NCBI RefSeq assembly: GCF_028372415.1
Contig: NC_092875.1
Location: 35,340,817 to 35,404,816 of the forward strand
Direction of reading: 5' to 3'
Length of the DNA: 64,000 nt
DNA from: Notamacropus eugenii
Taxonomy: Eukaryota; Chordata; Mammalia; Diprotodontia; Macropodidae
The translations under genes were made by a program, and so were the position numbers. The notes beneath the pieces were generated by a model. It made no database searches and was not told where the DNA came from. It saw only the letters and a list, made by a program, of their open reading frames with translations. Of the stretch, positions 52,176 through 63,334 are shown piece after piece; the first letter of the stretch is position 1, and every line of letters begins with the position of its first letter.

Positions 52176-52477
52176 TGGAAATACAAGGAGTTAAATCTCC
52201 AAGCTAGAATCGCAACTTTTTTCCCATCTCATCTAAAGCAGTTTGGCATAAAGGACAAGGAACAGGTGGGGAGGGAAAAAACCCAACAACTCCCTACCTG
52301 AGTGTCCAGATTGTGTCTGCTCCTTATTCTTTCCCTGCCAGAAAGGACCAAAATATTAACGCTGAAATAGCACTGCCCCTTCTGGACAATGCAGGGATTT
52401 CAAAGAGGAGTCCTCAGCCCTCTCCTTGGGTCTCAAAAATAGAAGTGGAGGTTTGGAAAAGGGGAAGGAGGTTAATT

Positions 52478-52478
<1 letters not shown>
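52176..52478. other. Apparently unique non-coding DNA
   Basis: Nothing recognised. Confidence 0.3.

Positions 52479-52525
<47 letters not shown>
52479..52525. repeat. (GT)n microsatellite
   Basis: About 22 uninterrupted GT units, a potential Z-DNA former, 70 bases before a long purine tract. Confidence 0.95.
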
Positions 52526-52527
<2 letters not shown>

Positions 52528-52589
52528 GGTTGGGATTCCACCTGTTCTTTGTGTAGTCTAGGAGGGGAATACTGTGCAACAGCCTTTGT

Positions 52590-52973
52590 GGTAGGAAAGA
52601 AAGGGAGAAAGAGAGAGGGAAGAAAGGAGGGGGAGAAGAGAAAAGAAGGGGAAGGAGGGGAGAAGAAGACAGAGACATAGGAATGGAGGGAGACAGGGAC
52701 AGAGACTGAAGAGACAAATGAGAAGAGAGAAAAAGAGAGCAGAGGAGAACACAGAGAGGGAAGGAGGGAAGGGGAGAAAAGAAAGGGGAAGGGGAGGAGG
52801 AAGAAGGAAAGAGGGAGACAGAGGCAGGGACAGACTAAAAAATAGGGGGAGAGGAAAGGAGAGGGACAGGGGAGAGGGAGAAAGGAGACAAAGTTAGACA
52901 CAGGAGAAGACAGAGAAGGGAGGAGAACAGTGGAGGAGAAGAAAAGAGAGGAATCAAATCTAATTCCAAGGGA

Positions 52974-53045
<72 letters not shown>
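52590..53045. repeat. Long purine tract ending in (GA)n
   Basis: About 450 bases of the plus strand are nearly all G and A, closing with about 33 pure GA units at 52977-53042. The minus strand gives a 252-codon open frame rich in Ser, Leu, Pro and Phe, a consequence of the skewed composition. Confidence 0.95.
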
Positions 53046-53046
<1 letters not shown>

Positions 53047-53380
53047 GAGGATAGAACTGGAGGTTTCTTGGAGGTGGGGTAGATAAGCCCAGTTCCCCAG
53101 AGCTCCCACTGCATCAGGCCCTAGGGTTAGAAGTCTGGCCTGGTAACTGAATCCGACTAATGAAGGAGAATGCCTGGCCATTCCTACTTCAAGCAGATAT
53201 TGAATCCCTGCTTGTCAGGCTGGAGCAGAGGATCTCTTGGTTAGCTGTGGATGACCTTCACTGGCCTTGAAGGTACTTTCCCATTCTTGGATTGGGCCAA
53301 AATCTGATGGAGGACTTTGGACTTTGGAATTTCCCTTGAGGTTAGCAGGCACAGGGCTAGGCACTAGCCTACTAGAGGCA
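53046..53380. other. Apparently unique non-coding DNA
   Basis: Nothing recognised. Confidence 0.3.
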
Positions 53381-53830
53381 TCTGGTGGAGTGGAATAAAT
53401 GCTCTATTTGGATTCAGAGGACGCTGGTTTAAATAGCAAGAGGGATGAGGTAGACGGAGAAAGTGGGAAGGAGAATAAATATATCCTCAGGTGAAGAAGG
53501 GACTTGGAGGGGACTGGTAACTCAAACAAAGGGATCTAGACCTGGGGGTGACACCCTGAGAATCCTGCTGGAGCACCTGGGCAGGTTTCTCAAATGTCCT
53601 TCTCACAAAATAGGACCCTCTGTTACAAGGTGCAATGAGTACTGGCTTTGGAGCCAAAGGATCTGAGTTCAAATCCTTACTCTGACACTTCCTATCCATT
53701 TAATCTTGTGTAAATCATTTCATTTCTCTCGGCCCCAGTTTCCTCATCTGTAAAATGAAGATATAAGACTCAGTGGCTTCTAAGATCTCTTTCTGGCCTT
53801 TAGTCTATGATCCTATGATTCCCTGTCTCC
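53381..53830 (+). mobile_element. MIR copies around a short unique stretch
   Basis: 53385-53450 is a weak MIR head; 53470-53615 is unassigned; 53620-53825 is a clear MIR-class copy (GTGCAATGAGTACTGGC, GAGTTCAAATCCTTACTC, CTCATCTGTAAAATGAAG). Confidence 0.55.
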
Positions 53831-54860
53831 AAATTCAGTACTTTTCTCACCATTCCATTCAACAAAGGGCCATCTACTCATTTCCTATCTACTTTGTGTC
53901 AGGTACCTTTGAGACTCATCTTTAGGCAACCCAGCAGGACCCTCTGGGCATCAGCTTTGGGTCCTCTTCTGCCTCTTGAATTACCCAAGTCTCTTCTCTG
54001 CCTGAAACCTTTATCCCAGTACCTCTTCTGCCTCCTACCCTTGCTTTGTCCACCTCTTACTTTTTCTTACTGCTTATCTATTTAGATCCCTGACCCTTGG
54101 CCAGAATAGTTGAAGCATTAGCACCCCTTTATTGGCTCCCTTGAATCTCACAACCTCTGGTCCCTTTGTCTGAAGGATCTCTGAGGAACTGGGTTTTGTC
54201 GACTGGACTTTTCTCAGAAGGATGGACATTCACTTGTGTCTAGTCATGGCCTCAGATTTGCTGTTGAGTCCCATGGTGCCATACCCCTCTTGACCCTCCA
54301 GCAAAGTCTCAACATTCTAGAGCCTCTGGAAGCTCAGCTGGGCCCAAGACTGACCAAGAGTGAATAAGCCAAAAGTGGTCACTAAGAGCTGAAATATTTC
54401 GTTTCTTTGTCCACACAGCTCTTAGTAGGAAGGGATATTGGGTGCGACCTTGAACTCCAAAGCAAGATTTGGTTTCACCAGGCACGTTTGGAAAATCTCC
54501 AAGCTCACTTGTGTTTATGGGGCTGTTGTGACCATCTAGCATTTCATACGGAATAGATAGAATGAGGGAAGGGGAGAAGCAGGGGCTGGAGCTATATATA
54601 ATTCCTCTGTGAACCCTCAGCAGACCTGCTGATTCTTTACCCTTCAAACAAACACTGTGTTCTTTCTGTGATCCCTCTCTCTAGTGCTGAATTCTTAGCT
54701 CACTTGTAAAGTCAGGCTGATAGGAACTCCAGTTTGTGGTACATGGAGCTAGAAAGGATCTTAGAAATCAAATCTTCTCCACTTTACTATAGTAGGGGAC
54801 ATCTGATCAATTCAGTCCCCTATCCCCAGATATAATTGCCGGATGTGGGCCTTTGTCAGA
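53831..54860. other. Apparently unique non-coding DNA, about 1 kb
   Basis: The longest block without a visible repeat in the right half. Frames of 112 codons (minus, 54647-54309) and 63 codons (plus) exist, without domains. 54590-54600 has an ATATATAA word with no other promoter sign. Confidence 0.4.
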
Positions 54861-54867
54861 AAGCAGC

Positions 54868-55040
54868 ACTGCAGAATGACACATGCATTTTCAGACACAG
54901 TCAATATGGGAATTTGTTTTGCATTTTTGTTATAATCGTCTTGTTTTGGTTTTTTTCTTTTTTAGTTGGGGGGTAGATAGGAGGAAGAAGGTGTCTAGGG
55001 ATAGAGGTACCAAAAAAAAAAAGAAAGAAAGAAATGGGAG
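54868..55040 (+). mobile_element. L1-lineage 3' terminus
   Basis: GCAGAATGACACATGCATTTTC, ACACAGTCAATATGGGAATTTG and a G-rich then A-rich end match the terminus of the old element at 20720-20910. A CAAAAAAAAAAAGAAAGAAAG tail closes it. Confidence 0.55.
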
Positions 55041-56025
55041 TCATGGAAATATTTTTTAAAGCACAAGAGAGAACGAAATGGAGCACAAATAATCAGGACG
55101 GTTTTGAAAGTTACATGTGGAATCTATTATCTAAATAAAAGAAAGAACAAAGGTTATACAAGAGAGATTCCCAATGTCATGTACAATCCTCTTTCCCTGT
55201 CCTGCTCTGTATTTGGGAATGTTCACACTGTTTAGTGTTCATCAAACTCAGAATTTATTATTTTTTAAAAGGGGCGCCTTTGTAAGTGTTTTAGAGGGGA
55301 TTCTTGTTCAAGTATGGGTTGGACCAGACCAACTACAGTCATAAGTTTATAGATTTAGAGCTCTCAGACGTCATTCAACCCTCTCATTTTACAGAAGAGG
55401 AAACCAAGCCTCAAGGGGACGTAATGTGGAGGTGCATGGGAAATGGATGCATGGCTTAATATAGGGGATGTGAACAATAACCCCTTGTAACTGGGGCTGT
55501 TGTGTCCAAGAAAATTGGTTAATAGAGTGAGAAGGAAGTGCCCATTGGGTGGTCTTTAAAAAGATCAAGCAGGAAAATTTCTGCCTCTCCAAGGCCTCTC
55601 CAAGGGACTTTTCCAGCAATTTCTCCCCCTTTGACTTCTAGGGACAGGAGGGAATTTCTCTCACTTTCAACCCTAGTGACTGTGTCAGACTGAGGAACAC
55701 ACAAGATATTTCCAGCTCTCATAGAAATAAACTCACTGGTCTAGTTCCTGAGGTCCTGAGTCTGGTGCCTGCTGACCAGCCAGAGAAAATTTTTGCACCA
55801 ATATGATTCTCAGAGAAGTAGGTGACTACCACCAACAGGTTCAGCTTGTAGCTGAAGGCCCAAAGAGACCCTTGCCCTGGCTGACCACAGCTTTAGACTT
55901 TGAGAGTATAGGATGGCTTGGAAAGGGAAATATCTATTCCACAGTCTTATGAAGTTGTTTTTACCTTCGGGGGAGTAGAATGAGCTATTTGAGATATTTT
56001 ATGTTTTCGTATTTGTTAATGCAAA
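55041..56025. other. Mostly unique DNA with an L3/CR1-MIR scrap
   Basis: 55285-55345 is an L3/CR1 terminus (GATTCTTGTTCAAGTATGGG) and 55360-55410 a reversed MIR piece. The rest is unassigned. Confidence 0.35.
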
Positions 56026-56029
56026 TTGG

Positions 56030-56255
56030 GCTGCTATGTAGTGCAGTGGATAAAGTGCCAGATCTGGAGTCAGGAAGATTCATCTTCCTGAGTTCAAATC
56101 CAGCCTCAGACACTTACTAGTCATGTGACCCTGGGCAAGTCACTTAACCCTGTTTTCCTTAGCTTACTTATCTGTAAAATGAACTGGAGAAGGAAATGGC
56201 AAACCACTCCAGAAAACCTCAAAGAATTAGAGTGAAACAACTGAACAAGAACAAA
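56030..56255 (+). mobile_element. MAR1-type SINE
   Basis: GGCTGCTATGTAGTGCAGTGG, GAGTTCAAATCCAGCCTCAG, GGAAATGGCAAACCACTCC; the end near GAGTGAAACAACTGAAC is slightly deleted. Confidence 0.85.
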
Positions 56256-56374
56256 AATTTGTTAGTGCAGGTTTATGAGTCTTTTGTGTCTTAAGTCATT
56301 TTTGAAGTGGAGGAAATAACCTACCATCCTGTATCTGATACCACTACTGAGTAGCATAGACCCATCTCTGCCTC

Positions 56375-56625
56375 AGAATCTTTGGTGTCCATTCAAATGT
56401 TACCTTTTGCAGGAGACCTTTTCCTGGTACCCCAGGAGCTAGTATCATCCCTTTTAAGGTTATCATCCATCTAGTCTGTATGTAACTACTTACATACTGC
56501 TCTCTTCCTCATTAGAATATAAGCTTTTTGAGGGCAGGGGTTGGTTTTTTCCTTTTCTTTTCTCTTCAGAGTTTAGCGTAATAGTTGGCACATAATCAGC
56601 ACTTAACAAATGTTTGCTGATCTAT
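56375..56625 (+). mobile_element. L2 3' end
   Basis: TGTCCATTCAAATGTTACC, AGGAGACCTTTTCCTGG, TAAGCTTTTTGAGGGCAGG and AGCACTTAACAAATGTTTGC. Confidence 0.75.
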
Positions 56626-57000
56626 TGGTAGTGTACACTGAGCAAATTTTCTGGAAAGAACCCTGTTACCCATATTTTGGGGAAACCTCAGACCTGAGCC
56701 ATACCTAAGCTTTATTTTAAAGTTTTCTCCAGTCATTCCAGGATGATAGACAATGAGCCACAGAGACAAAGCCCGAATCCCCTTTTTGGAATCAGGATGA
56801 ATCTGGGTGTGACCCAAGCTACTCTTGTAGGAGGACCCCTCCTTGAGGTCATGAGGAAAGAGGCCCAGACAGGTGAGGTGAACTGCCAAAATTCATGTGG
56901 GTAAGAACTAGAAGAACTGAGATTTAAACTCGCTCCTTTCCACTGGGATGTATGCTTTCCTTGATCCCCCTTCCATCTTAGACCTCACATAATCTCTGTA
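56626..57000. other. Mostly unique DNA
   Basis: A reversed MIR head scrap at 56865-56940; otherwise nothing recognised. The 97-codon minus-strand frame here has no domain. Confidence 0.3.
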
Positions 57001-57560
57001 CTCTCTTCTGCACTTAGTATATAATACTACTAATAATAATATTAGCAATAGCTCCCATTTATATACTGTAGTAAGGTGTGCAAGTTCTGTAAGATCAGTC
57101 TAAAAGGACATAATGACAATAGAAATCACAGCAGGTGGTATTTACTGTGCTTTAAGATAAATAGAGAGCTTCACATCCAGGATCACGCAGCAGGTCACTT
57201 AGACCTCCCTGAGCCTCAGTTTTCTCATCTACAAAGGAGGGAAGATGATAATCTACCTCATAAGGATGGTCAGATGACCAGATGAGATAATATTGGTAAA
57301 ATGTTTGATGGTGCTGGGGAAATAATATTCACTCTTTATCAGAGGATGTGGATTCAAAACTTACCTCCGAAGTTAACTACGTGTATGACCTTGAACACAT
57401 CACTTCCCCTGAGGCTCAGTTTCCTTATCTGTAAAATGAGAGAGTTGGATGACCTCTGAGAGCTCTAAATCTAGAATCTTATGATTATAGTTGATCTTGT
57501 CCAATCCATACTTGAACAAGAATCCCCTCTAAAACACTTACAAAGAATGGTCATCCAACC
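57001..57560. mobile_element. MIR copies and an L3/CR1 scrap
   Basis: Reversed MIR tail at 57020-57085; forward MIR core at 57180-57305 (CAGTTTTCTCATCTAC); forward MIR-class at 57315-57475 (ACCTTGAACACATCACTTCC); reversed L3/CR1 at 57485-57560 (CCATACTTGAACAAGAATCCC). Confidence 0.55.
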
Positions 57561-57645
57561 ATCTTCCCATGCTGCTTTATCCTCAGGGCTTGGCTTAGTA
57601 CTGGAAACAGAGGAGGCATTTATGAGTGAAGCAAGTGAGTCAACG

Positions 57646-57726
57646 AATGAAAGAAAGAAAGAGAAAAAGAAAGGAAGGAAGAGAAAAGAGAGGAAGGAAA
57701 GAAAGAAAGAAAAAGAAAGAAAGATG
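57646..57726. repeat. (GAAA/GGAA)n tract
   Basis: Imperfect purine tetranucleotide tract. Confidence 0.85.
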
Positions 57727-57904
57727 GATGAACCACCCTTTCCATATTTGACGTTAATGTTTGTGAAGACAGGAGGTAGGGAATCCTGGAAGAGGTCTGA
57801 CCTTACTCTATCTAAGGCTCAGAATCCCACAGGTGAAATCAGGTGGATGGAAGAAAATCATTCAGATAGCTAAAATCATGGTGGACCTCAGGAACTCTAT
57901 AAAT

Positions 57905-58210
57905 CCTTTGCCCCTCACCAGCTGTGGGACATGAGAAAGAGCACTAGATAGGAAGTCAGAAGACCTCAAATCCTGACTGTCCTACTTACTACTTGTGTGC
58001 CCTTAGACAAACCACTTCCTTTTCTGGGTCTCAGTTTCTTCTGTAAAATGGGGAGGTTGGACTACATAATCCCTTTGGTTCCTTATGAGCCTACAGGACA
58101 GTGATGGCAGAGAGCCTTATCTACAGGTAAGTCATTACAGAGTCATTACCTGCATGACCTTGGGCAAATCTCTTCCACTCTCTGATCCGTAGGCTACTCA
58201 TTGGTAAAAT
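57905..58210 (+). mobile_element. MIR-class fragments
   Basis: 57910-58105 (AAAGAGCACTAGATAGGAAG, GTCTCAGTTTCTTCTG) and 58145-58210 (CATGACCTTGGGCAAATC). Confidence 0.6.
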
Positions 58211-58211
58211 G

Positions 58212-58385
58212 GAGGAGCTGTGTGACCCTGGGTAAATCACTTAACCCTGTTCACCTCAGTTTCCTCATAAGCAAAATGAGCTGGAGAAGAAAATGGTAAA
58301 CCACTCCCATATCTCTGCCAAGAAAAGCCCAAATGGGGTCATGAAGAGTTGGAAATGACTGAAACAACTCAACCCAACCACAACA
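58212..58385 (+). mobile_element. MAR1-type SINE, 3' part
   Basis: CTGTGTGACCCTGGGTAAATC, AAATGAGCTGGAGAAGAAAATG, GTCATGAAGAGTTGGAAATG and CTGAAACAACTCAACCC; the head is missing. Confidence 0.75.
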
Positions 58386-58404
58386 AAAACAGCAATAACA
58401 CGAA

Positions 58405-58960
58405 GGATAACACTGGAGTAGATTATCAAAAAATGGAATGGGATGTTTCCAGAGGTGATCAGTTCCCCTTCGTTAAAAATAGTTGAGCAAAGGTTGAATA
58501 ACCACTTGATGGTTACAAACAGAAACATCAAGTTGAACATGATGGCCACTGAAGCTATTTGGGATTTGGAAGGTCCATTCCAGTCCTGTACCCTAATTCT
58601 CTTTAGGCCTCACTTTCCTCATCTGTAAATAAGGGAAGATGCCAAATACTACCTCCCTGGGTCATGACCAGAACCGTGTCAGACCATATAATGTCTAAAG
58701 TCCTTCCACTTCTAAATGTCTGCTGACCCTGGGATTTCTCTGGTCCTCAGTTTCTTCACCTGTAAAGTGGTGGAAGGAAGACAGTTATCAGGGTTTTGGA
58801 CTATACAGTCTTTGAGATTCTTTCCTCTTCTAAATGTGAAGGTCCCAGAACCTCTTTGGGCCTCAGTTTCCTCACCTGTAAAATGGTCTCTTCCAGCTCT
58901 GTGGTTCTCTCATCACCTTGGGCTCCAGGGCCAGCCTCCCTGGCTGCCTTGTTTCCTCTG
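58405..58960 (+). mobile_element. L3/CR1 fragment and three MIR core ends
   Basis: L3/CR1 at 58425-58515 (AAAATGGAATGGGATGTTTCC). The MIR core end (CCTCA-TTTCCTCA-CTGTAAA) then occurs three times, at about 58607, 58747 and 58862. Confidence 0.5.
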
Positions 58961-59063
58961 GGGCCCCTATCCCTGAAAATCTCATGTACCTGATGACAGA
59001 GTGTTGAAAAGTCCTTCACCCTGGGCCCCCATGTCAAATGATTAACAATCCCCAACTGGGGCC

Positions 59064-59130
59064 TTTATATAGCTTCCAGACTGCACCACTTGACGAGCTG
59101 ATCCAGCTGAAATGACGTCACTTTCATTGG
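59064..59130 (-). promoter_or_regulatory. Promoter-like CCAAT, CRE and TATA cluster
   Basis: On the minus strand the order is CCAAT (59130-59126), the full palindromic CRE TGACGTCA (59120-59113), then TATATAAA (59071-59064), with about 41 bases between CRE and TATA. This is the arrangement of cAMP-responsive TATA promoters. Transcription would start near 59035-59040, and a donor-like CAG|GTACAT occurs at 58990/58989, defining a possible short first exon. No coding exon downstream was identified. Chance assembly cannot be excluded. Confidence 0.3.
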
Positions 59131-59584
59131 GAGGCCAGAAGGCCAGACAAGGTAGGGGGCAGGGTGAAGGCAAGAAAGGGCAGGGGGAGAGGAGATGGGG
59201 AGCATCCAGCAGCTGTTGCTCAAAATTGGGATGCAGCAGAAGGAGAAATGATACCCTACCCAACCTCAGGCATGCCGAGTGGACAGCTGAAACCACTGTG
59301 ATGACACAGGCAGGGTTACTGCAGGACATTGTTAAGCCCAAAGGATTGTTTGGGCTCCATTGTCAACCACACTCGGACCTCTAGGCAGGAGCCCAAGATC
59401 TAAAAATATGAAGGCAGAAAAAAAGCCACCAATAGGCATTACAGTCTTTCTGGGTATGTCCCCTATTCATCCAGGCTCCTCCGTGCTTTCCCCAGAGCCC
59501 TCTAGGGATTAGAGGACCTGGGGTCAGGTAGCAGCTGTATCTAATGGGGAACCAAGAGGATGGAAAAAACCAAAAAGCCACATG
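59131..59584. other. Apparently unique non-coding DNA
   Basis: GC-richer around 59150-59210; no repeat recognised. Confidence 0.3.
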
Positions 59585-60120
59585 GTGTATTGGGTATCAG
59601 GAATCAGGGGACTCACATCTCCTGCTATTTGTTATTATTATCTGTGTGACCTTGGGCAAGGCAATTCCCTAGACCTCAGTTTCCTTATCTGTAAATGAGG
59701 GGATTGAGTTAGAGGATCTTTGAGGCCCCTTCTAGCTCTATTTCCTATAAACAAAGCTCTGACCCTGACAGGACTCCAGCGTATGACTCTTCTAGAAGGA
59801 CTCAGATTTTTTCTTGCTCAGCCTCAGTTTCCCCACACTTTATTATAAGAAAAAACTATGTGGGCATTTGCTATGGGATAAAACTACAGCCAGAACTAGT
59901 TAGATGGCACAGTGAACTGAGGGCACTGGACCATTGGACACAGGATGGCATGGATTCAAATCTGGCCTCAGACATTTACTAGCTGAGAGACCCTAGGTTT
60001 AACCTTAACTTCTTTCTGCCTATTTCCCCATCTGTAAAATGGGGCTAATAATAACATCTCCCAAACAGAGTCATTTGTGAGGATGAAGTCATATTTAAGT
60101 GATAAACAAATGAATAAAAT
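59585..60120 (+). mobile_element. MIR-class copies
   Basis: 59640-59745 (GTGACCTTGGGCAAGGC, CTCAGTTTCCTTATCTG) and 59895-60110 (GTTAGATGGCACAGTGAAC, GGATTCAAATCTGGCCTCAG). Confidence 0.65.
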
Positions 60121-61034
60121 GAAATACAAATGAATGAAAAGAGAGATTGAGAGACTTAAGTACCTAAAAAGATTTTATGAGGGAGGGAACATTTTCAGTG
60201 GGATGGGGGGTTCTTTAGGGAGGGAGTTCCTTTGAAGAAAACAGATGAAAGTATGCACCCCCCATTGTCTTGCCTTTTTGTTCCAGAGAGAAAGCCACAA
60301 AAAAAGATGGGTATTGTCCATTAAGACTTCTGGTGGGGAAACCAGTTCTCTCTCGGTGGGCCCAAATCATGTCAATGTCTTTGCTGGCCAAAAGCTCTGG
60401 GGTGCCTGATGGGCTCTGGCAGCAGGGGACCGCTCTGTCTTGACAATCTCATTTTCTCCCAGGAGTCAATGAAACAAGATAGCTAGTGAAGGCAATTCCT
60501 TCTGAAATTGACACACATCCAGACCTAGGAGGAGACAGAAGAGGGAACCCCTTGCCCCCTTATTATACTCTGGCCCCAGAAGGCTGGACTCTGAGGAGTG
60601 AGCTAGAGAAAAAGTGAGAGTCCATATGTTGGGAACAACCTTTTAATAGAACTAGCGAATTCTCACTCACTGGTTGTCATGGAAGTAGAGGTGGTGTGTT
60701 GAGATTTTGTATTAAGGGATGTGCCTGAGTCCCTTGGAGTACCAAGTGCCCAGAGGACAATGCTATATTCTTTTGGAAACTACTATGTTCCCCAGAAGTC
60801 TGTATAAAGGAGCAGCAGAGGATGGTGTCTCCTAGAGAGTTGTGAAGAAGGCCAGCATGAGAAATTTGAAAATTGAAAAAGTAAAGTGAGGTGCTGGTAT
60901 TGAAGTCACAGGGTTCCTTGTGCTGACTATGTCCTGCTTGTGGGGGGGGTGGTCATGGTTTACATCCATTAAAATTTTGCCCTCTTCTCCTGCTGATTCC
61001 AGGCATTGGGGCATGGATGGACATGACTACTGGG
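60121..61034. other. Apparently unique non-coding DNA, about 0.9 kb
   Basis: No repeat recognised after a short A-rich lead. No credible frame. Confidence 0.35.
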
Positions 61035-61175
61035 AATACTGAGACTTTTTCCATGTACCTGCTGAAGGCAGACTTTGGGCAGGTCACCTAGCTTCCTTGG
61101 GTTTCAGTTGCCACTTCTGTAAAATAAAACGATTGGGCATGACAACTTTAAGATCCCTTCTACCTTGAGGACATT
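61035..61175 (+). mobile_element. MIR-class fragment
   Basis: GGCAGGTCACCTAGCTTCC and GTTGCCACTTCTGTAAAATAA. Confidence 0.5.
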
Positions 61176-61204
61176 AAAGTTCAAAATGATTGTTCTTTGC
61201 TTTC

Positions 61205-61690
61205 AAACAGGACCAATGACATCACGGATAATGACTTGGGCATGAAATGGATTTCAGTAAGGCAGAACTGTGCAAAGTCATCAACCTCCCTCTCTCTTCC
61301 TGAGTCATCAAAGTTCAATGGCAGGACAAAACTCAAGATGACTGGTGATGGCTGGGGGATACAGTGGACAACCTGGACTTCTTTGTTGCCTGATCAAGCT
61401 CTAAGCCCTCCATGATGCCTGCTTCTGCCACTTTCATAGCCAAGTTGTTCCACCAAGGGAAGTCTTCACATGCTTGTGTTGGACTTCTCCCCAGCTCAGT
61501 GATGTGTTTGAGGTCTGTCAGTTACCTTCAGCCCAGTTTGGCCCATCTGCCAAGGAGGTTTATCTGGATGAGGTCGCTGGGCATGCTACAGCTTCTTGGA
61601 GCCACAGGTAAGAGATAGGTGGCAGGTGGACACCTGAGGTGAAGGAGCAGCCCTCTCACCAGAGGTGCTAGTCCTTACTGAACACATCTT
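61205..61690 (-). mobile_element. WSINE1-body-like repeat, longest form, minus strand
   Basis: ACCAATGACATCACGGATAATG, CAGAACTGTGCAAAGTCATC, ATGACTGGTGATGGC and, further, GCATGCTACAGCTTCTTGGAG and CTAGTCCTTACTGAACAC. This copy extends the old family to roughly 480 bases and shows that the young composite SINEs use only part of it. Confidence 0.55.
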
Positions 61691-62079
61691 ACACTCTGGG
61701 GTCCAAACTAAATAGAAATTGTCAGAATTCTGGGCTCTTCTTTGTCTCTCTGAAACTCCTGATTGATTTTTTTCTGGGCATTTTCCCTCTGGCCCTGAAA
61801 GCCCATCTACCTTAACCTAGATTGCTTTAACTCTGCTGCTACCTGTCCATTCAGCTCTCAGACGAGGCTGGGTAGCAGCATTCTGGCCACTCTGTCATCA
61901 CCAACCTCTGAGCCACAAAAATAGTGGAGCAAAAGTTTCCCACATATATAGAGTTTACAAATACCAAAGGGTTGGTTCCAGGACCCCCAGCCCTGCAGAA
62001 TGGTGAAGGTCTCAAGCACAGCCAACAGAAGAGTCCACAGAGATGTGCATTTTTCATAATTCATTAAGTAACATTATAG
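61691..62079. other. Mostly unassigned DNA
   Basis: 61965-62020 (GGGTTGGTTCCAGGACCCCC) recalls a pogo/Tigger-type DNA transposon fragment; this is a weak call. The rest is unassigned. Confidence 0.3.
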
Positions 62080-62320
62080 AATGTGAGAATCAGAGGGACA
62101 GTGAAACAGAGAATGTCTGCACTGGAGGAATTTTAGAACATGGAATGTCAGAACTGGGAGGGAACTTAGAATAGGAATGTCAGAGTTGGAAGGGGGTCTT
62201 AGAACAGGGAATGTCAGGTCTGGAGGGCAGGGTTTACCACAGAATTTTAGGGTTGGAAGAGAGCTTAGAACATGAAATGGCCAAGTTAGGGAACTGCCTT
62301 AGAGGCCATCTCATATAAAC
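62080..62320. repeat. Minisatellite of about 33-bp units
   Basis: The words AGAATGT, GAATGTCAGAACTGGGAGG, GAATGTCAGAGTTGGAAGG, GAATGTCAGGTCTGGAGG, GAATTTTAGGGTTGGAAG and AAATGGCCAAGTT recur every 31-35 bases, giving about seven units. The unit resembles the start of a reversed MIR-class repeat, and the last unit runs into one (GAGAAACTGAGACCTGGGG). Confidence 0.75.
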
Positions 62321-62784
62321 TGATCATTTTATAGATAGAGAAACTGAGACCTGGGGAAGGGAAAGTAACATATTCTAAATTAATCACTACATTAGGGCCA
62401 GAGACCCCCAATCCACCACTCCTCAGCTTGAGCCTGCTTGGGCTTACCCCAAGATGAGGCATGTGGCATCAGGATGGCCAGGGGCATGGGGGTCACATGG
62501 TTCCATAGTCCTCTCCACCTGGCTCATTCCACAAGTATTCTGTGGAGGGAACAACTTTTTCACTTGGCCATTTACAGTTAATGACTACACACAGAGATGT
62601 TTTAAAGAAAATCCATGGCATGCTCATTAGCTCAGGAAACTATAATTCTAGTAATGTCAGAGAGTTTGGGACAAAAAAAAATCTCCTTGTGGAATATACA
62701 CATTCTCTCTCTCATCCGTATTTGTCTTGTCTTTTCCAAAACTGCTGATATCTGTCGTGATATGTGTGTAAGTGTCTACAACTC
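62321..62784. other. Mostly unique non-coding DNA
   Basis: Nothing recognised after the MIR scrap. Confidence 0.3.
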
Positions 62785-63262
62785 AGTTCAATTTAATTCA
62801 ACAAGCGTTTAATAAAAGTGTGTCAAGCACAGTGCTACGTGCTGAGGGTACAGAGACCAAATGAAAGCAGGCCCTGTCCTCAAGAAGCTCCCAGTTTTCT
62901 AGCTGAAAATTTGACAACCCTATTGGAGTAGGGCAAGTGAGTCGAAATTTCTTCATGAGGAAAAATTCGTTACTGAAGGCTAACCTGAGGAAAATTTCCT
63001 TGGCTAACTTCTCTTCCCTCAAGGGGCAACATGGTTGGGGGAGGGGGAAAGGAAACAAACATTTCTAAGCACCTACTATGTGTCAGACTCTGTGCTAAGT
63101 AGTTTATGAATATTACCCCAGTTGACTGGTGAGATGAGGAAAGATCTGACCCCAGGAAAACTTGGGTTCAGGTACCATCTCTGAAAAATGAGCAGGAGAA
63201 GGAAAAGGCAAAGCATTCCAGTATCTGACAGATCCAAACTGGAAAACCAAATAAACCAAGTT
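62785..63262. mobile_element. L2 ends (minus) and a MAR1-type scrap
   Basis: Reversed L2 ends at 62795-62900 (CAAGCGTTTAATAAAAGTG, CTGTCCTCAAGAAGCTCCC) and 63055-63115 (AAGCACCTACTATGTGTCAG). 63170-63260 is the middle of a MAR1-type SINE (AGCAGGAGAAGGAAAAGGC). Confidence 0.55.
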
Positions 63263-63334
63263 TCCTCTCATTTTGATCTTCTGATCCTTTGTCATCTCTT
63301 CTTATAAGTGGGTATCTCAGCAAGAGGCACTTAG

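Noticed and set aside
52356-53114. 252-codon minus-strand frame, Ser/Leu/Pro-rich
   Set aside because: It is the translation of the purine tract and (GA)n; no domain and no conservation argument.
54309-54647. 112-codon minus-strand frame
   Set aside because: No domain, no splice signals, and the length is within chance for this composition.
59042-59341. 99-codon minus-strand frame
   Set aside because: It runs across the CCAAT, CRE and TATA motifs and has no recognisable domain; a coding role and a promoter role conflict.
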